Shown here: positions 25,601 through 33,365 of the stretch, piece by piece | Numbering within the stretch: position 1 is the stretch's first letter | Layout of the letters: every line of letters begins with the position of its first letter | NCBI GenBank assembly: GCA_020439505.1 | Contig: JAGQSO010000109.1 | Location: 1-37,543 of the forward strand | DNA: 37,543 nt | From: Acidimicrobiales bacterium | Lineage (GTDB): Bacteria > Actinomycetota > Acidimicrobiia > Acidimicrobiales > Iamiaceae | Direction of reading: 5' to 3' | The notes under the pieces: model-generated | Databases searched by the model: none | Seen by the model: only the letters and a program-made list of their open reading frames with translations | Told to the model about the DNA's origin: nothing | Made by a program: the position numbers and the translations under genes

Positions 25601-28600
25601 GTCGCCACCTACCGGGTCGTCGTCACGGTCCCCGAGGGCGTCACCCCGAACTTCGAGCTGCGCGACACCCTCGACGCCGGCCTGGCATTCGTCAGCTTCG
25701 ACTCGATCGCCGCCTCACCGGCGCTGTCGACCAGCTACCCCGGCGGGTTCTCCGCAGCGCTGGCGGCCACGAACGTCACCGGCTCCGGGACGGTCGCCAC
25801 CGTCCCCCTGTCGACGATCACGAACTCCGACACCGACAACTCGACGCCCGAGACGCTCACCCTCGACTACACCGTCGTGCTGCTGAACAGCACCGGGAAC
25901 ACCACGGGAGCGTCCCGCAACAACTCCGTGATCGCAAGGGCGGGCGGATCGAACCTGGGCACAGCTGTGAGCGCGCCCGACCTCCGGGTGAACGAACCCT
26001 CGCTGAGCGTGTCGAAGTCCGCGACCCCGACGACGGCCGACGCAGGCGACACGATCGACTACACCATCACCCTCGACGCGAGCTCGGCCACCCGCACCTC
26101 GACGGCGCACGACGTGACGCTGACCGACACGCTCCCCGACGGCGTCACCTACGTCCCCGGCTCGTTCGCGTTCGTCTCCGGCGCAGTCCCCTCCTCGGTC
26201 GACCCGGTCACCCAGACGGCGACCTGGACGACCCTCGCCCCGGGGGCGACCGCGACGTTCACCCTGTCCGCCGTCGTCGACGACGACGCCACGTCGTTCG
26301 GCGCGGCCGTGACGAACACCGCCCGTGCCACGTACTCGAGCCTTCCCGGGCCGCAGGGCAGCTCGCTCAGCCCCTACAACTCGCTGGGTGTGCAACGAAC
26401 GGGTTCCACCTCCGACATCGGCGGCTCGGCGAACACCTACAACCGGACCGGGCAGGCGTCGGTGACCGTCAACGCGTCGGACATCGACAAGTCGCTGAGC
26501 TCGACCTCCGCTCCTCACACGAGCTCCAACGACGTGACGATCGGTGAGACCGCCACGTTCACGCTCGACGTGACGCTTCCCGAAGGCGACCTCGGGACCG
26601 TGACCGTCACCGATCTCCTCCCGGCCGGGCTCGTCTACCTTCCGGGATCGGCGAGCCTCGACGCGACCGGCTTCGCCGGGACGTGGAGCGGGTCCCCGTC
26701 GCTGCCCGCCGCACAGATGTCGGGCAACAACGTGAACTTCGTGTTCGAGGACATGGTGGTGGCGTCGGGCCCCGGCAGCACCGACAACACGCTCCACGTG
26801 ACCTTGACCGCACGGGTCGCCGACGTGGCCGGCAACACCGCCGGGACGACCCTGACGAATACCGCACGGGTGACCGTGGGCGGTTCGCAGTTCAACTCGA
26901 ACGGGGTTCCGCTCGACGTCGTCGTCCCCGCCCTGACGGTCCTCAAGTCGTTCACACCCGGATCCGCCGCGGCGAACGACACCGTGTCGGTCGCCCTGAC
27001 GGTCACCAACAGCGGGACGTCGACGGCCTTCGACACAGTGGTCACCGACCTCGTCGACGGTGACGTCTTCACCGACGTCATCCCGGTCGCACCCGCCGGC
27101 TGGACGGCGACCGCAGTGCCCCAGGGCGGCGACACCCTCGTGACGTTCACCGCGGATCCGCACAACGGGATCGCACCGTCGGGGTCCCAGGCCCTGACCT
27201 TCACGGCGAAGCTCGTGGCGGACGCACCGGCACCGTCGACGCAGCCGAACACCGCGAACAGCTCGGCCAGCACCCTCGACGGCACCGACTCCGGCGAGCG
27301 AACGGTCACGGGCTCGGGCTCGGACACGTTGGACGTGACCGGTGTGGACATCGCCGTCGAGAAGACCGCGGACGTCACGACCGCTGATGCGGGCGACACG
27401 ATCACCTACACGATCACCGTCCGGAACCTGGGCGGCCGTGACGCAGACGGCGTCGTGCTCACCGACACGCTCGGCGACCACATCGCATCGTTCAGCGCGT
27501 CGGGCTCCTACACCACGGCAGGATCGACGATGACATGGGACCCCTTCCCACTCGCAGCCGGGGCATCCACGACCCGCACCGTCACCGCGACGGTGGTGAA
27601 CCCGTTGCCGGTCGGCGCCACGCTGACGACCAACAACGCCGAGGCGGCCGACGACGGGACCCACGGATCGGACCTCGACCCGTCCGACAACTCCGACGAC
27701 GCATCGGTCTCGCTCGGCTCGGTCGTGGACCTCGCGACCACGAAGACCGGACCGGCCGACGCTGCCGCGGGTGCCACCATCACCTACCAGGTGAACGTCG
27801 AGAACCTCGGTGACCGCAACGCCGCCGACGCGACGGTGACCGACACGCTCGGCGAGGACCTGACGTTCGTCTCGGCGACCGGCGGCGGCACCTACGACGC
27901 GGGCACGAGGACGATCACCTGGAGCGGCGTCGACCTGACCGGGGCGGCCGGATCGACGCCCAGCGTCGACTTCACCGTCACGGCGACGGTGTCGAACCCC
28001 ATGCCCGCGGGTCATCTCACCGTCGTCAACGACGCGTCGGTCTCCCATCCCGACGACGTCAACCCCCTCAACGACGACGACACGGTGACGACGAGCATCG
28101 ACGCCGAGGTGGACCTGGTCATCACCAAGGACGATCATCGGACGACGGTGGTACCCGGTGACGCCGCCACCTACGACGTCTCGGTCACCAACGTCGGCAC
28201 TCGAGGAGCCTCCGGCGTCACGGTCACCGACGCACTCGACCCGAACCTCGAGTTCGTCTCCGCGACCGGCGCCGCGACCTACGACCCTGGCACCCACACG
28301 GTGTCGTGGACGCTCGGCACCGTCGAGGTCGGCGACGTCGTCGACCTGTCGGTGTCGGTGACGGTGTCGGATCCGCTGGCTCCGCTCTCGACGACGTCGA
28401 TCACCAACACGGTCACCGTCGACGACGACGGATCGAACGGGCCGGAGCACAACCCGGCGGACAACACTGCGTCGGACACCGACACCACCGGCGCCGACCT
28501 CACGGTCACCAAGGACCTGGGGTCACCGCAGCTCGTCCCCGGGGCGGCGGCGACCTACACGATCACGGTCTCGAACGCCGGTCCGATGACCGTCGCTGAC

Positions 28601-29410
28601 ATCTCGGTCAACGACACGATGCCGTCGGATCTGACCGTGACGTCCCTGACCGTCGACCGCGGGACCATCGACGACGCGACGTGGCTGTGGAGCGACGTGA
28701 ACCTCGCTGCCGGCCAGACGGCGACGCTCACCGTCGTCGTCGACGTCAGCCTCGACGCGACCGGTGACCGCACGAACACCGTCACGGTCACCGGCGTCGA
28801 CGTCGGAGACCCGAATCCCGGCGACAACACCGCTGCGACGACCGATCCGATCGTGCCGACCGCAGATCTGGGCCTCACGAAGTCGCTCGATGGCCATCTG
28901 GTGCGCGGTCAGACCGCGACGTGGCGCCTGGAGGTCACCAACAACGGTCCGTCCCGCGCGACAGATGTCGTCGTGACCGACACGCTGCCGCTGGGCCTCG
29001 CTCTCGTGAGCGCGGTCGGCGACGACGGCGCCGTCTGGAGCTGCACCAGCAGCGATGCTCGCACCGTCAGCTGCCGGCTCGACCGGACGATGGAGCCCGC
29101 TGACACGGCAACGCTCCTGGTCGGCACCACCGTCGCCCCGGATGCGCCCGCGGGCACGATCACCAACACGGCATCGGTGTCAGCCGCCGAGACAGAGGTG
29201 ACCACCGCGAACAACGCGGCCGTCTCGGCCGGCGTGCTCGAGGCGCTGCCGGCTCCGGCGACGCCGAGCCGGGAGTCCTCCGGTGACGCGACCAGTGCAC
29301 CACCGAGCCTCGCCTACACGGGGTCGAACCCTCAACGACTGGTGCTCGTCGGCATCGGCGGCGTGATGATCGGATTCCTGCTGCTCCTGCTCCGTCGCCG
29401 GCGACGCTGA
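22685..29410 (+). CDS. giant DUF11-repeat cell-surface protein with LAYTG sortase signal
   Basis: This 2241-residue secreted protein starts at ATG 22685 after GGAAGGA. A signal peptide (VRTFVAAIAATLLVASVLVF, cleavage near AKPAAAAPP) leads to about 13 immunoglobulin-like DUF11 or isopeptide-type repeats. Each opens with a pattern like LTVTKD or ITKTV, continues with GDTITYTITV-N-G, and carries VTDTLP or a variant. Repeat openings fall at about residues 224, 381, 568, 744, 946, 1106, 1266, 1417, 1555, 1682, 1811, 1938 and 2061. The last five are evenly spaced at about 125 residues, while earlier ones are longer and more divergent. The C-terminus has LAYTG (about 2209), a membrane helix and six arginines: a cell-wall sorting signal of the LAXTG type associated with class E sortases. 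It probably acts as an adhesin or stalk. No sortase gene is in the window. Confidence 0.92.
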   Translation: MTAVQVTPLNRSRPTVRTFVAAIAATLLVASVLVFVAAKPAAAAPPMPTVGLSLDDQPFIGAQVDMELTFSNPTPADTGYGPFTDLFLPTNGADGTSGGGPRDGISFLAATYLGAPAISSVLTLACDGSDVHPLTGQAVTCPPGFTAGDTMTTITLPFGSFTPTQPAATVLVTAQLSNFADLGVALGVAARAGFRYGADPIDNPLVDPPIVSPTLTTSSVTPTLITIEKESNAPESETATGENFPRSWTVSVEIAPGQTVTDLRVTDSLPDEIAYGGVSGISPAGSVTDEPAGAGPWSGESVTVSYPTVTSHAAYDLAFHVPELDASSAPVIDPTSGAPTPVDNDAAAVGNWTPLDPRDPAGVDNAVADPPGPLDTVTARSLATQKDVVVSTDTGRGGPTPGDTLTWTIQVQISDYFDVANLALADVASDGQHLDTTFDPSITFNTPDGSGSALLGGYFTSDTNGPTSPGGCNAGDPGAITIGVDLAGFLNSTAPSSGGVWFGDAAGGTTATITYRTVIDSAYRCDFGGSAVNTRDDISNRVAASGQIPGGGAVSDSSSEEVTIVAPAATKEVYAINGDTADTGPDIASGDLVTYRIRASAPLTNILDLSITDYLPLPTFEIPSTPSPFTNLTGSGPVPPGPFSPTAWTVALGPSDTFSSTTGLTPTVTSDVAGNSVTLTYPDFQSAPGSSSEALDLLITVEANDQPFADGLLLTNQARMMTANSPSVIASTDAIVQVTLTEPELTITKGVVTSDGPSASYSPASTGPAGVSWSAPGTPGVRFSGAALTSATLATSPIASDVSRVDAGDTVTFALVVDNVGSGIRGAFDVAVGDVVPAGLVEPSGGWNITVSDGNGTPLAHTGTDPSSIALIDPAVDQGALAPYSPNAATNVAVITFDATLASSVEMNQLMSNVAEVTNYSGSEGGPNFVVQPVEDTATVRAAIPSITKTVTATGAGVPPSAPPNLEVPIGSVATYRVVVTVPEGVTPNFELRDTLDAGLAFVSFDSIAASPALSTSYPGGFSAALAATNVTGSGTVATVPLSTITNSDTDNSTPETLTLDYTVVLLNSTGNTTGASRNNSVIARAGGSNLGTAVSAPDLRVNEPSLSVSKSATPTTADAGDTIDYTITLDASSATRTSTAHDVTLTDTLPDGVTYVPGSFAFVSGAVPSSVDPVTQTATWTTLAPGATATFTLSAVVDDDATSFGAAVTNTARATYSSLPGPQGSSLSPYNSLGVQRTGSTSDIGGSANTYNRTGQASVTVNASDIDKSLSSTSAPHTSSNDVTIGETATFTLDVTLPEGDLGTVTVTDLLPAGLVYLPGSASLDATGFAGTWSGSPSLPAAQMSGNNVNFVFEDMVVASGPGSTDNTLHVTLTARVADVAGNTAGTTLTNTARVTVGGSQFNSNGVPLDVVVPALTVLKSFTPGSAAANDTVSVALTVTNSGTSTAFDTVVTDLVDGDVFTDVIPVAPAGWTATAVPQGGDTLVTFTADPHNGIAPSGSQALTFTAKLVADAPAPSTQPNTANSSASTLDGTDSGERTVTGSGSDTLDVTGVDIAVEKTADVTTADAGDTITYTITVRNLGGRDADGVVLTDTLGDHIASFSASGSYTTAGSTMTWDPFPLAAGASTTRTVTATVVNPLPVGATLTTNNAEAADDGTHGSDLDPSDNSDDASVSLGSVVDLATTKTGPADAAAGATITYQVNVENLGDRNAADATVTDTLGEDLTFVSATGGGTYDAGTRTITWSGVDLTGAAGSTPSVDFTVTATVSNPMPAGHLTVVNDASVSHPDDVNPLNDDDTVTTSIDAEVDLVITKDDHRTTVVPGDAATYDVSVTNVGTRGASGVTVTDALDPNLEFVSATGAATYDPGTHTVSWTLGTVEVGDVVDLSVSVTVSDPLAPLSTTSITNTVTVDDDGSNGPEHNPADNTASDTDTTGADLTVTKDLGSPQLVPGAAATYTITVSNAGPMTVADISVNDTMPSDLTVTSLTVDRGTIDDATWLWSDVNLAAGQTATLTVVVDVSLDATGDRTNTVTVTGVDVGDPNPGDNTAATTDPIVPTADLGLTKSLDGHLVRGQTATWRLEVTNNGPSRATDVVVTDTLPLGLALVSAVGDDGAVWSCTSSDARTVSCRLDRTMEPADTATLLVGTTVAPDAPAGTITNTASVSAAETEVTTANNAAVSAGVLEALPAPATPSRESSGDATSAPPSLAYTGSNPQRLVLVGIGGVMIGFLLLLLRRRRR

Positions 29411-29472
29411 GGAGTCCGGAACCCGCCCCCAGCACCGGCAGACCCACCGCGACCGGGACCCGCGCGCGGCGG

Positions 29473-29487
29473 CCGCCGTTGCGGCGG
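29473..29487. terminator. possible bidirectional hairpin between convergent genes
   Basis: CCGCCG and CGGCGG enclose the loop TTG between the surface-protein gene and the convergent reductase gene. It lacks a T-tract, so the call rests on position and symmetry. Confidence 0.3.
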
Positions 29488-29504
29488 GATCGGAACCCGG
29501 GCGC

Positions 29505-30726
29505 TCAGGAACGCAGGTCGGCGAGCGGGACAGCCAGGTCCGCGAGCCGGGCGGGGTCGATCACGGCCCGGGCTTCGACCAGCGCCTTCAGGTCGTCGAC
29601 CACGTCCCACACGTTGACGTTCATCGCTGCGGTGAGCGCGCCGTCGCGCACCCAGAACGCGATGAACTCGCGGGCGTCGAGGTCGCCGCGGATGACGACC
29701 TCGTCGGAGCCGTCGCCGTAGCCGACGTACTCCATCCCCAGGTCGTACTGGTCCGAGAAGAAGCACGGCAGACGCGCGTAGACCTCGTCGCCACCAGCCG
29801 CGTTCCGACCGGCGGTGACGCCCTGGTTCAACGCGTTCGCCCAGTGCTCGACCCGGATCGGCCGCCCGTAGAGCGGGTGGAGTGCGTTGGCGACGTCACC
29901 CGCGGCGTAGATGCCCGGCGCGCTGGTCTCCAGGTGCTCGTCGACGAGGATCCCGTTGTCGAGGCGCAGCCCTGCGACGTCGGCCAGCTCGACCCGGGGG
30001 GGTGACGCCGACGCCGACGACGACCACGTCGGCGGGTTCGACTCTGCCGTCGCTGAGGACGACCTCCTCGACCGAGCCGCTGCCGCGCAGCTCGGTGACG
30101 CCGTTTCCGGGTCGGAGCTGCACGCCGTGCTCGGAGTGCAGCGCGGCGAACACGGCTCCGATGGTGTCGCCGAGCACGCGCTGCAGCGGGACGGGCGTCG
30201 GGTCGATGAGCACGACCTCGGCTCCCATCTGACGTGCCGACGCTGCGACCTCGGAGCCGATCCAGCCGGCTCCGACGACCGCGACGCGTCCGGCCGAGCG
30301 GATGGCCGTCCCGAGCCGTTCAGAGTCCTCAATGGTGCGCAGGTAGTGGACGCCGTCGAGGTCCGAGCCGGGGATGTCGAGCCGGCGGGGTTCGGACCCT
30401 GTGGCGATCACGGCCGAGTCGAAGGTGATCGGCTCGGCGCCGTCGACCGCGATGCGTCGTGCCTCCACGTCGAGACCGACGACCCGGCCACGGACGAGCT
30501 CGATGGAACGGTCGTCGTAGAAGCCGTCGGGGTGCACATGCGTGACGCTCACGTCCTTGTCGCCGCGGAGCACGTCCTTGGACAGCGGCGGACGTTCGTA
30601 GGGGACGCCGGGCTCCTCGCCGACGAGGACGATCCGGCCGTCGTGGCCGGCGTCGCGCGCCGCTTCGGCGGCCTTGGCTCCGGCGAGTCCGCCGCCGATG
30701 ACGGCGATCGTGCGGTCGGCGCTCAT
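29505..30726 (-). pseudogene. FAD-dependent ferredoxin/rubredoxin-reductase-like protein, frameshifted
   Basis: The N-terminal part from ATG 30726 has an FAD-binding GGGLAGAKAAE, GVPYERPPLSKDVL, ATGSEPRRL and a second Rossmann motif (VVGAGWIGSEVA). It loses frame after VVVVGVGVTPP in a run of seven G on the plus strand (29996-30002). One base fewer gives TPRVELADVAGLRL and then the conserved APGIYAAGDVAN and a C-terminal reductase domain (MEYVGYGD, EFIAFWVRDG). The repaired protein is 406 residues, normal for reductases that pass electrons from NAD(P)H to ferredoxins, rubredoxins or P450 partners. As written, the reading frame from ATG would produce a 276-residue truncated product. A homopolymer length error in the assembly is as likely as a true mutation. 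Its ATG overlaps the anti-sigma stop (ATGA). Confidence 0.88.
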
Positions 30727-31013
30727 GGTGCTCCTTCCCGGACCAGCTCGGCGTCGAGCCGAGCGGTCGCCTCGGTGGGTGTGAGGCCGAGCTCCGGGCC
30801 GATCAGTTCGGCGAGCGAGACGGCTTCATCGTGACACGCAGGGCAGCGCAGCAGGTGCACCCGGAACGGGTCGTCGAGGTGGCCGTCGGTGGCCAGGAGC
30901 GATTCGACGGCGACGTCGGTCTGCTCGAAGCAGTCGTCGCAGGACAGGTACGGGTCGCCGGCCGCGGTGAGAGCCTCGATCAGCTCTGAGTCGATGGAGC
31001 GGTGCTCGGTCAT
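30723..31013 (-). CDS. zinc-type anti-sigma factor (ZAS-like)
   Basis: This 96-residue soluble protein has the H-x3-C-x2-C signature of zinc anti-sigma factors (H53, C57, C60 in HLLRCPACHDE), plus an upstream pair C25/C28 (SCDDC) that could complete or modulate a metal or disulfide site. It lacks a membrane helix, so it would sense a cytoplasmic signal, as RsrA does for thiol oxidation. The gene overlaps the sigma gene upstream and the reductase gene downstream by four bases each (ATGA), so all three are made together. It probably holds the adjacent sigma factor inactive until its cysteines are oxidised or lose zinc; this is inferred from family. Confidence 0.82.
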   Translation of the reverse strand: MTEHRSIDSELIEALTAAGDPYLSCDDCFEQTDVAVESLLATDGHLDDPFRVHLLRCPACHDEAVSLAELIGPELGLTPTEATARLDAELVREGAP

Positions 31014-31687
31014 CGTGTCACCTCCGTCGTCGTGGCCTCCCGGGTGAACCCCTGCTCCTCGAGATGGGTGCGAAGTCGTCGCCGGGCGTCGTGCAGCGTC
31101 TTGTAGATGGCGTTGCGGTTGGAGCCGAGCCGGTCCGCGACGACGTCGATCGGCACGCCGTCGACCAGCAGTGCCACCACGACCCGCCGCTGGTGGTCGG
31201 TCAACGCCTGCGTCAGGCCGTCGCGCACCGCGGCGGCGAGATCACGGCCCTCGACGAACGACTCGGGTGACGTCGCCGCCGGTTCGAGTGGCTCTGAGAC
31301 GTCGTGCCAGCGGACGTCGCGGTCACGCCAGAGCGCGCGTCGCATCTCGACGCCGGCGCAGAGGATCCCGAACTTGTAGGCCCAGGTCGTGAAGCGGCTC
31401 CGGCCCTCGAAGCTGTCCAGCCGCCCGAGCGCAGACAGGGTCGCCTCGTCGGCGGCGGCATGCGCGATCTCGTCGCGGCGGACCGCACCGAGGGCCGCCC
31501 CGTCGGGCATCCGAGAGACCCGGTGACGAGCTGCCCGCAGCATCAGCGCATGCAGGTGCTGCACCGCCTGGTCGCGCACCGGACCGGGGGTCCGCAGGCG
31601 CCCGATCCACTCGTCGTCGGCGGGGACGGAGTCGGGTCCCAGCAGGCGGTAGCGGCCGGCGGCGGTCATCGGATGTCCGTCATCCAT
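31010..31687 (-). CDS. ECF-type sigma-70 factor
   Basis: This RNA polymerase sigma factor is about 225 residues from ATG 31687. Region 2 is visible in LGRLDSFEGRSRFTTWAYKF followed by VEMRRALWRDRDVRW. Region 4 is LTDHQRRVVVALLVDGVPID, then VVADRLGSNRNAIYKTLHDARRRLR with its helix-turn-helix. Regions 1 and 3 are absent, as expected for ECF factors. The frame extends to ATG 31783, but codon quality is lower there, and ATG 31669 is a further alternative. It is translationally coupled to the zinc anti-sigma gene. Such factors usually activate their own promoter, but I could not identify a convincing -35/-10 pair in the 139 bases upstream. Confidence 0.85.
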   Translation of the reverse strand: MDDGHPMTAAGRYRLLGPDSVPADDEWIGRLRTPGPVRDQAVQHLHALMLRAARHRVSRMPDGAALGAVRRDEIAHAAADEATLSALGRLDSFEGRSRFTTWAYKFGILCAGVEMRRALWRDRDVRWHDVSEPLEPAATSPESFVEGRDLAAAVRDGLTQALTDHQRRVVVALLVDGVPIDVVADRLGSNRNAIYKTLHDARRRLRTHLEEQGFTREATTTEVTR

Positions 31688-31826
31688 CCCCCGAAGGGTA
31701 CGGCGGCCGCTGCGGACAGCCGGTGGGTCACCAACGTCGAGGTCGGCGGGGCCGGATCGGACGAGGACCGCAGCACAGGTCATGCTCTCTGAGTGTCGGG
31801 CGAGCGCATCTTTCTTACCGCTGACC

Positions 31827-32285
31827 TCATGCCCTGTACGGCTCCGGGCCGAGCTCGGTGCCGACCGTGACGTTCACGCGGTTCCACACGTTGATCGCGC
31901 CGATCGCGACGAGCAGCTGAACGATCTCCTTGTCGTCGAACTCGGCTCTGACCGCAGCCCACACGTCATCGGGAACCCCGCCGTCGGCGATGAGGGTCAC
32001 CGCCTCTGTGAGAGCGAGCGCCGCCCGCTCACGCTCGGTGAACATCTGCCCCGCCTCGTGCCAGGCGGCGACCAGGTCGATCTTGCGCTGCTCGACGCCC
32101 GCCTGGCGTGCCTCCTCGGCGTGCATGTCGAGACACCATGCGCAGCGGTTGATCTGCGATGCCCGGATGTCGACGAGAGCGCAGAGCGCGGACCCGAGCG
32201 TGCCCTTGGCGACGTAGCCGTTCAACCCACCGATCGCCCGGTAGACGTCGGGATCGACGTCTCTGATCGACATCCGCTGTTGCAT
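31827..32285 (-). CDS. AhpD-like / carboxymuconolactone decarboxylase family protein
   Basis: This 152-residue protein has the C-x2-C-x3-H redox motif of AhpD-like alkylhydroperoxidases (C48, C51, H55 in NRCAWCLDMHAEEA). The surrounding helices are typical: GSALCALVDIRASQIN before the motif and FTERERAALALTEAVTLI after it. The end, IVQLLVAIGAINVWNRVNV, is also diagnostic. It probably reduces peroxides or uses the cysteines in a thiol relay. I chose ATG 32285 because GGAGGAG lies at suitable distance upstream; the frame is open to ATG 32327. It precedes the sigma gene on the same strand by 139 bases, which fits a shared redox-stress function, but it may have its own promoter. Confidence 0.88.
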   Translation of the reverse strand: MQQRMSIRDVDPDVYRAIGGLNGYVAKGTLGSALCALVDIRASQINRCAWCLDMHAEEARQAGVEQRKIDLVAAWHEAGQMFTERERAALALTEAVTLIADGGVPDDVWAAVRAEFDDKEIVQLLVAIGAINVWNRVNVTVGTELGPEPYRA

Positions 32286-32516
32286 CGCCACCGTCTCCTC
32301 CGCTGGATCGCCTGTTGCTTCGCCCATTGGGTCGCCCGCTGCATCGAAGCTGTGGCCAACCTACGGCGCGGGGTCGCCGACCGAGTGAGCACGGGGAGCA
32401 TCCCGGGGATCCGAGCAACGTCTACGGCTCGAGGTGGTGCGGCGAGCGCTCACCACCGCTCGGGGCGGCGGCGCTCGAGCCTGTTCCGGTGCGGCGCTGG
32501 GCTCGGGTGAGGCCGC

Positions 32517-33035
32517 TCAGGTGAGGTCGTGGGTCATGCCGTCCACGGCGACGGTGACCGCGAGGATCAACACGGGATCGACCCCGGGCACGATCTCGAC
32601 TCCGTATGTGTCGCGCAGGCGGAACCACTGCTTGGAGACCTCGGCCACCTTGCCGCCGGCGGACTCGATCTCGTACTCGTGGTCGACGATGTTGCCGTGG
32701 ACCTTCAGGTCGTCGCCGCCGTCGACGTCGACCTTGAAGTGGTCACGGATCCCAAGAGCACGCTTGGTGACCGTGGCCGTGCGGCCGTCCAGGTCGATCT
32801 TCATCTTGTCCCGGACGGTGAGCTTGCGCTCCTTGATCTCCGCGACGTTCCTGCCGCTGGCGTCCTCAAGGATCCACGTGTCGCGAAGGCGCAGCGCCTT
32901 GCCGTCGACGTGGAAGACGCGTTCGCCTGCCGCGTTCTCGATCCATTAGTCGTCGCCGCCACTCAGGAGCTTCTCGCGCATCTGGAACCGCTGGGCCCCG
33001 TCATCGCCGCCACCCCGGTTGCGCAGCAATCCCAT
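32517..33035 (-). pseudogene. LURP-one-related (YxjI-type) protein broken by a nonsense codon
   Basis: ATG 33035 follows a strong GGAGGAGG. The frame reads MGLLRNRGGG, then FQMREKLLSGGDD, then TAA at 32946-32948. It continues in the same frame as WIENAAGERVFHVDGKALRL, RDTWILEDASGRNVAEIKER, VTKRALGIRDHFKVDV and on to TGA at 32517-32519. Repeated strand pairs of the form 'VDGKALRLRDT / D-G--VAEIKE' are typical of the LOR (Tubby-like barrel) family. Relatives have an aromatic residue where TAA stands, so a single change in a Tyr codon explains it. The complete protein would be 172 residues. Translation could restart only at an internal ATG (32804) and would lose half the barrel. A sequencing error cannot be excluded. 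Confidence 0.8.
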
Positions 33036-33289
33036 GGTCCTCCTCCGTCTGCTCGGTCCGTCGTGAACGGATGGTGGGCCCAGCGTGTTCGCGGACCGCC
33101 CGGCACAGCATCACCCACAACGGGTGATCGGCGCGCTGCGGAGCCGGACGACGAATCACCCGGCAGGGGCCCTGCGGCTGGGCTTGCTCGTCACGTCGCG
33201 GGAGCTGCGGTGTGATCGGATGGCCGAGCAGGTGCCCGACGCCGCGTAGGCTCCGCGATGCCGTCCGCGGTGCACGCCGCGCCAGGCCC
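33036..33289. other. intergenic region upstream of tRNA-Thr
   Basis: These bases should hold the divergent promoters of the LURP-one gene (minus) and of tRNA-Thr (plus). I see no further gene, and no promoter pair clear enough to report. Confidence 0.3.
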
Positions 33290-33365
33290 GCCCGAGTAGC
33301 TCAGCTGGCAGAGCAGCTGTCTTGTAAACAGCAGGTCAGGAGTTCGATTCTCCTCTCGGGCTCCA
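33290..33365 (+). tRNA. tRNA-Thr (anticodon TGT)
   Basis: All arms pair. The acceptor is GCCCGAG/CTCGGGC (seven pairs) and the D-stem is GCTC/GAGC. The anticodon stem GCTGT/ACAGC encloses CTTGTAA with anticodon TGT, the T-stem AGGAG/CTCCT encloses TTCGATT, and the CCA is encoded. It reads Thr ACA codons. The tail of a truncated IS21 transposase gene runs into its 3' half from the other strand, and its 3' end is a plausible past recombination site. Confidence 0.95.

Noticed and set aside
25715-28450. A 911-residue minus-strand open frame inside the surface-protein gene
   Set aside because: It is Arg/Val/Gly-rich, has no motif, and mirrors the plus-strand DUF11 repeats; long antisense frames are common in GC-rich coding DNA.
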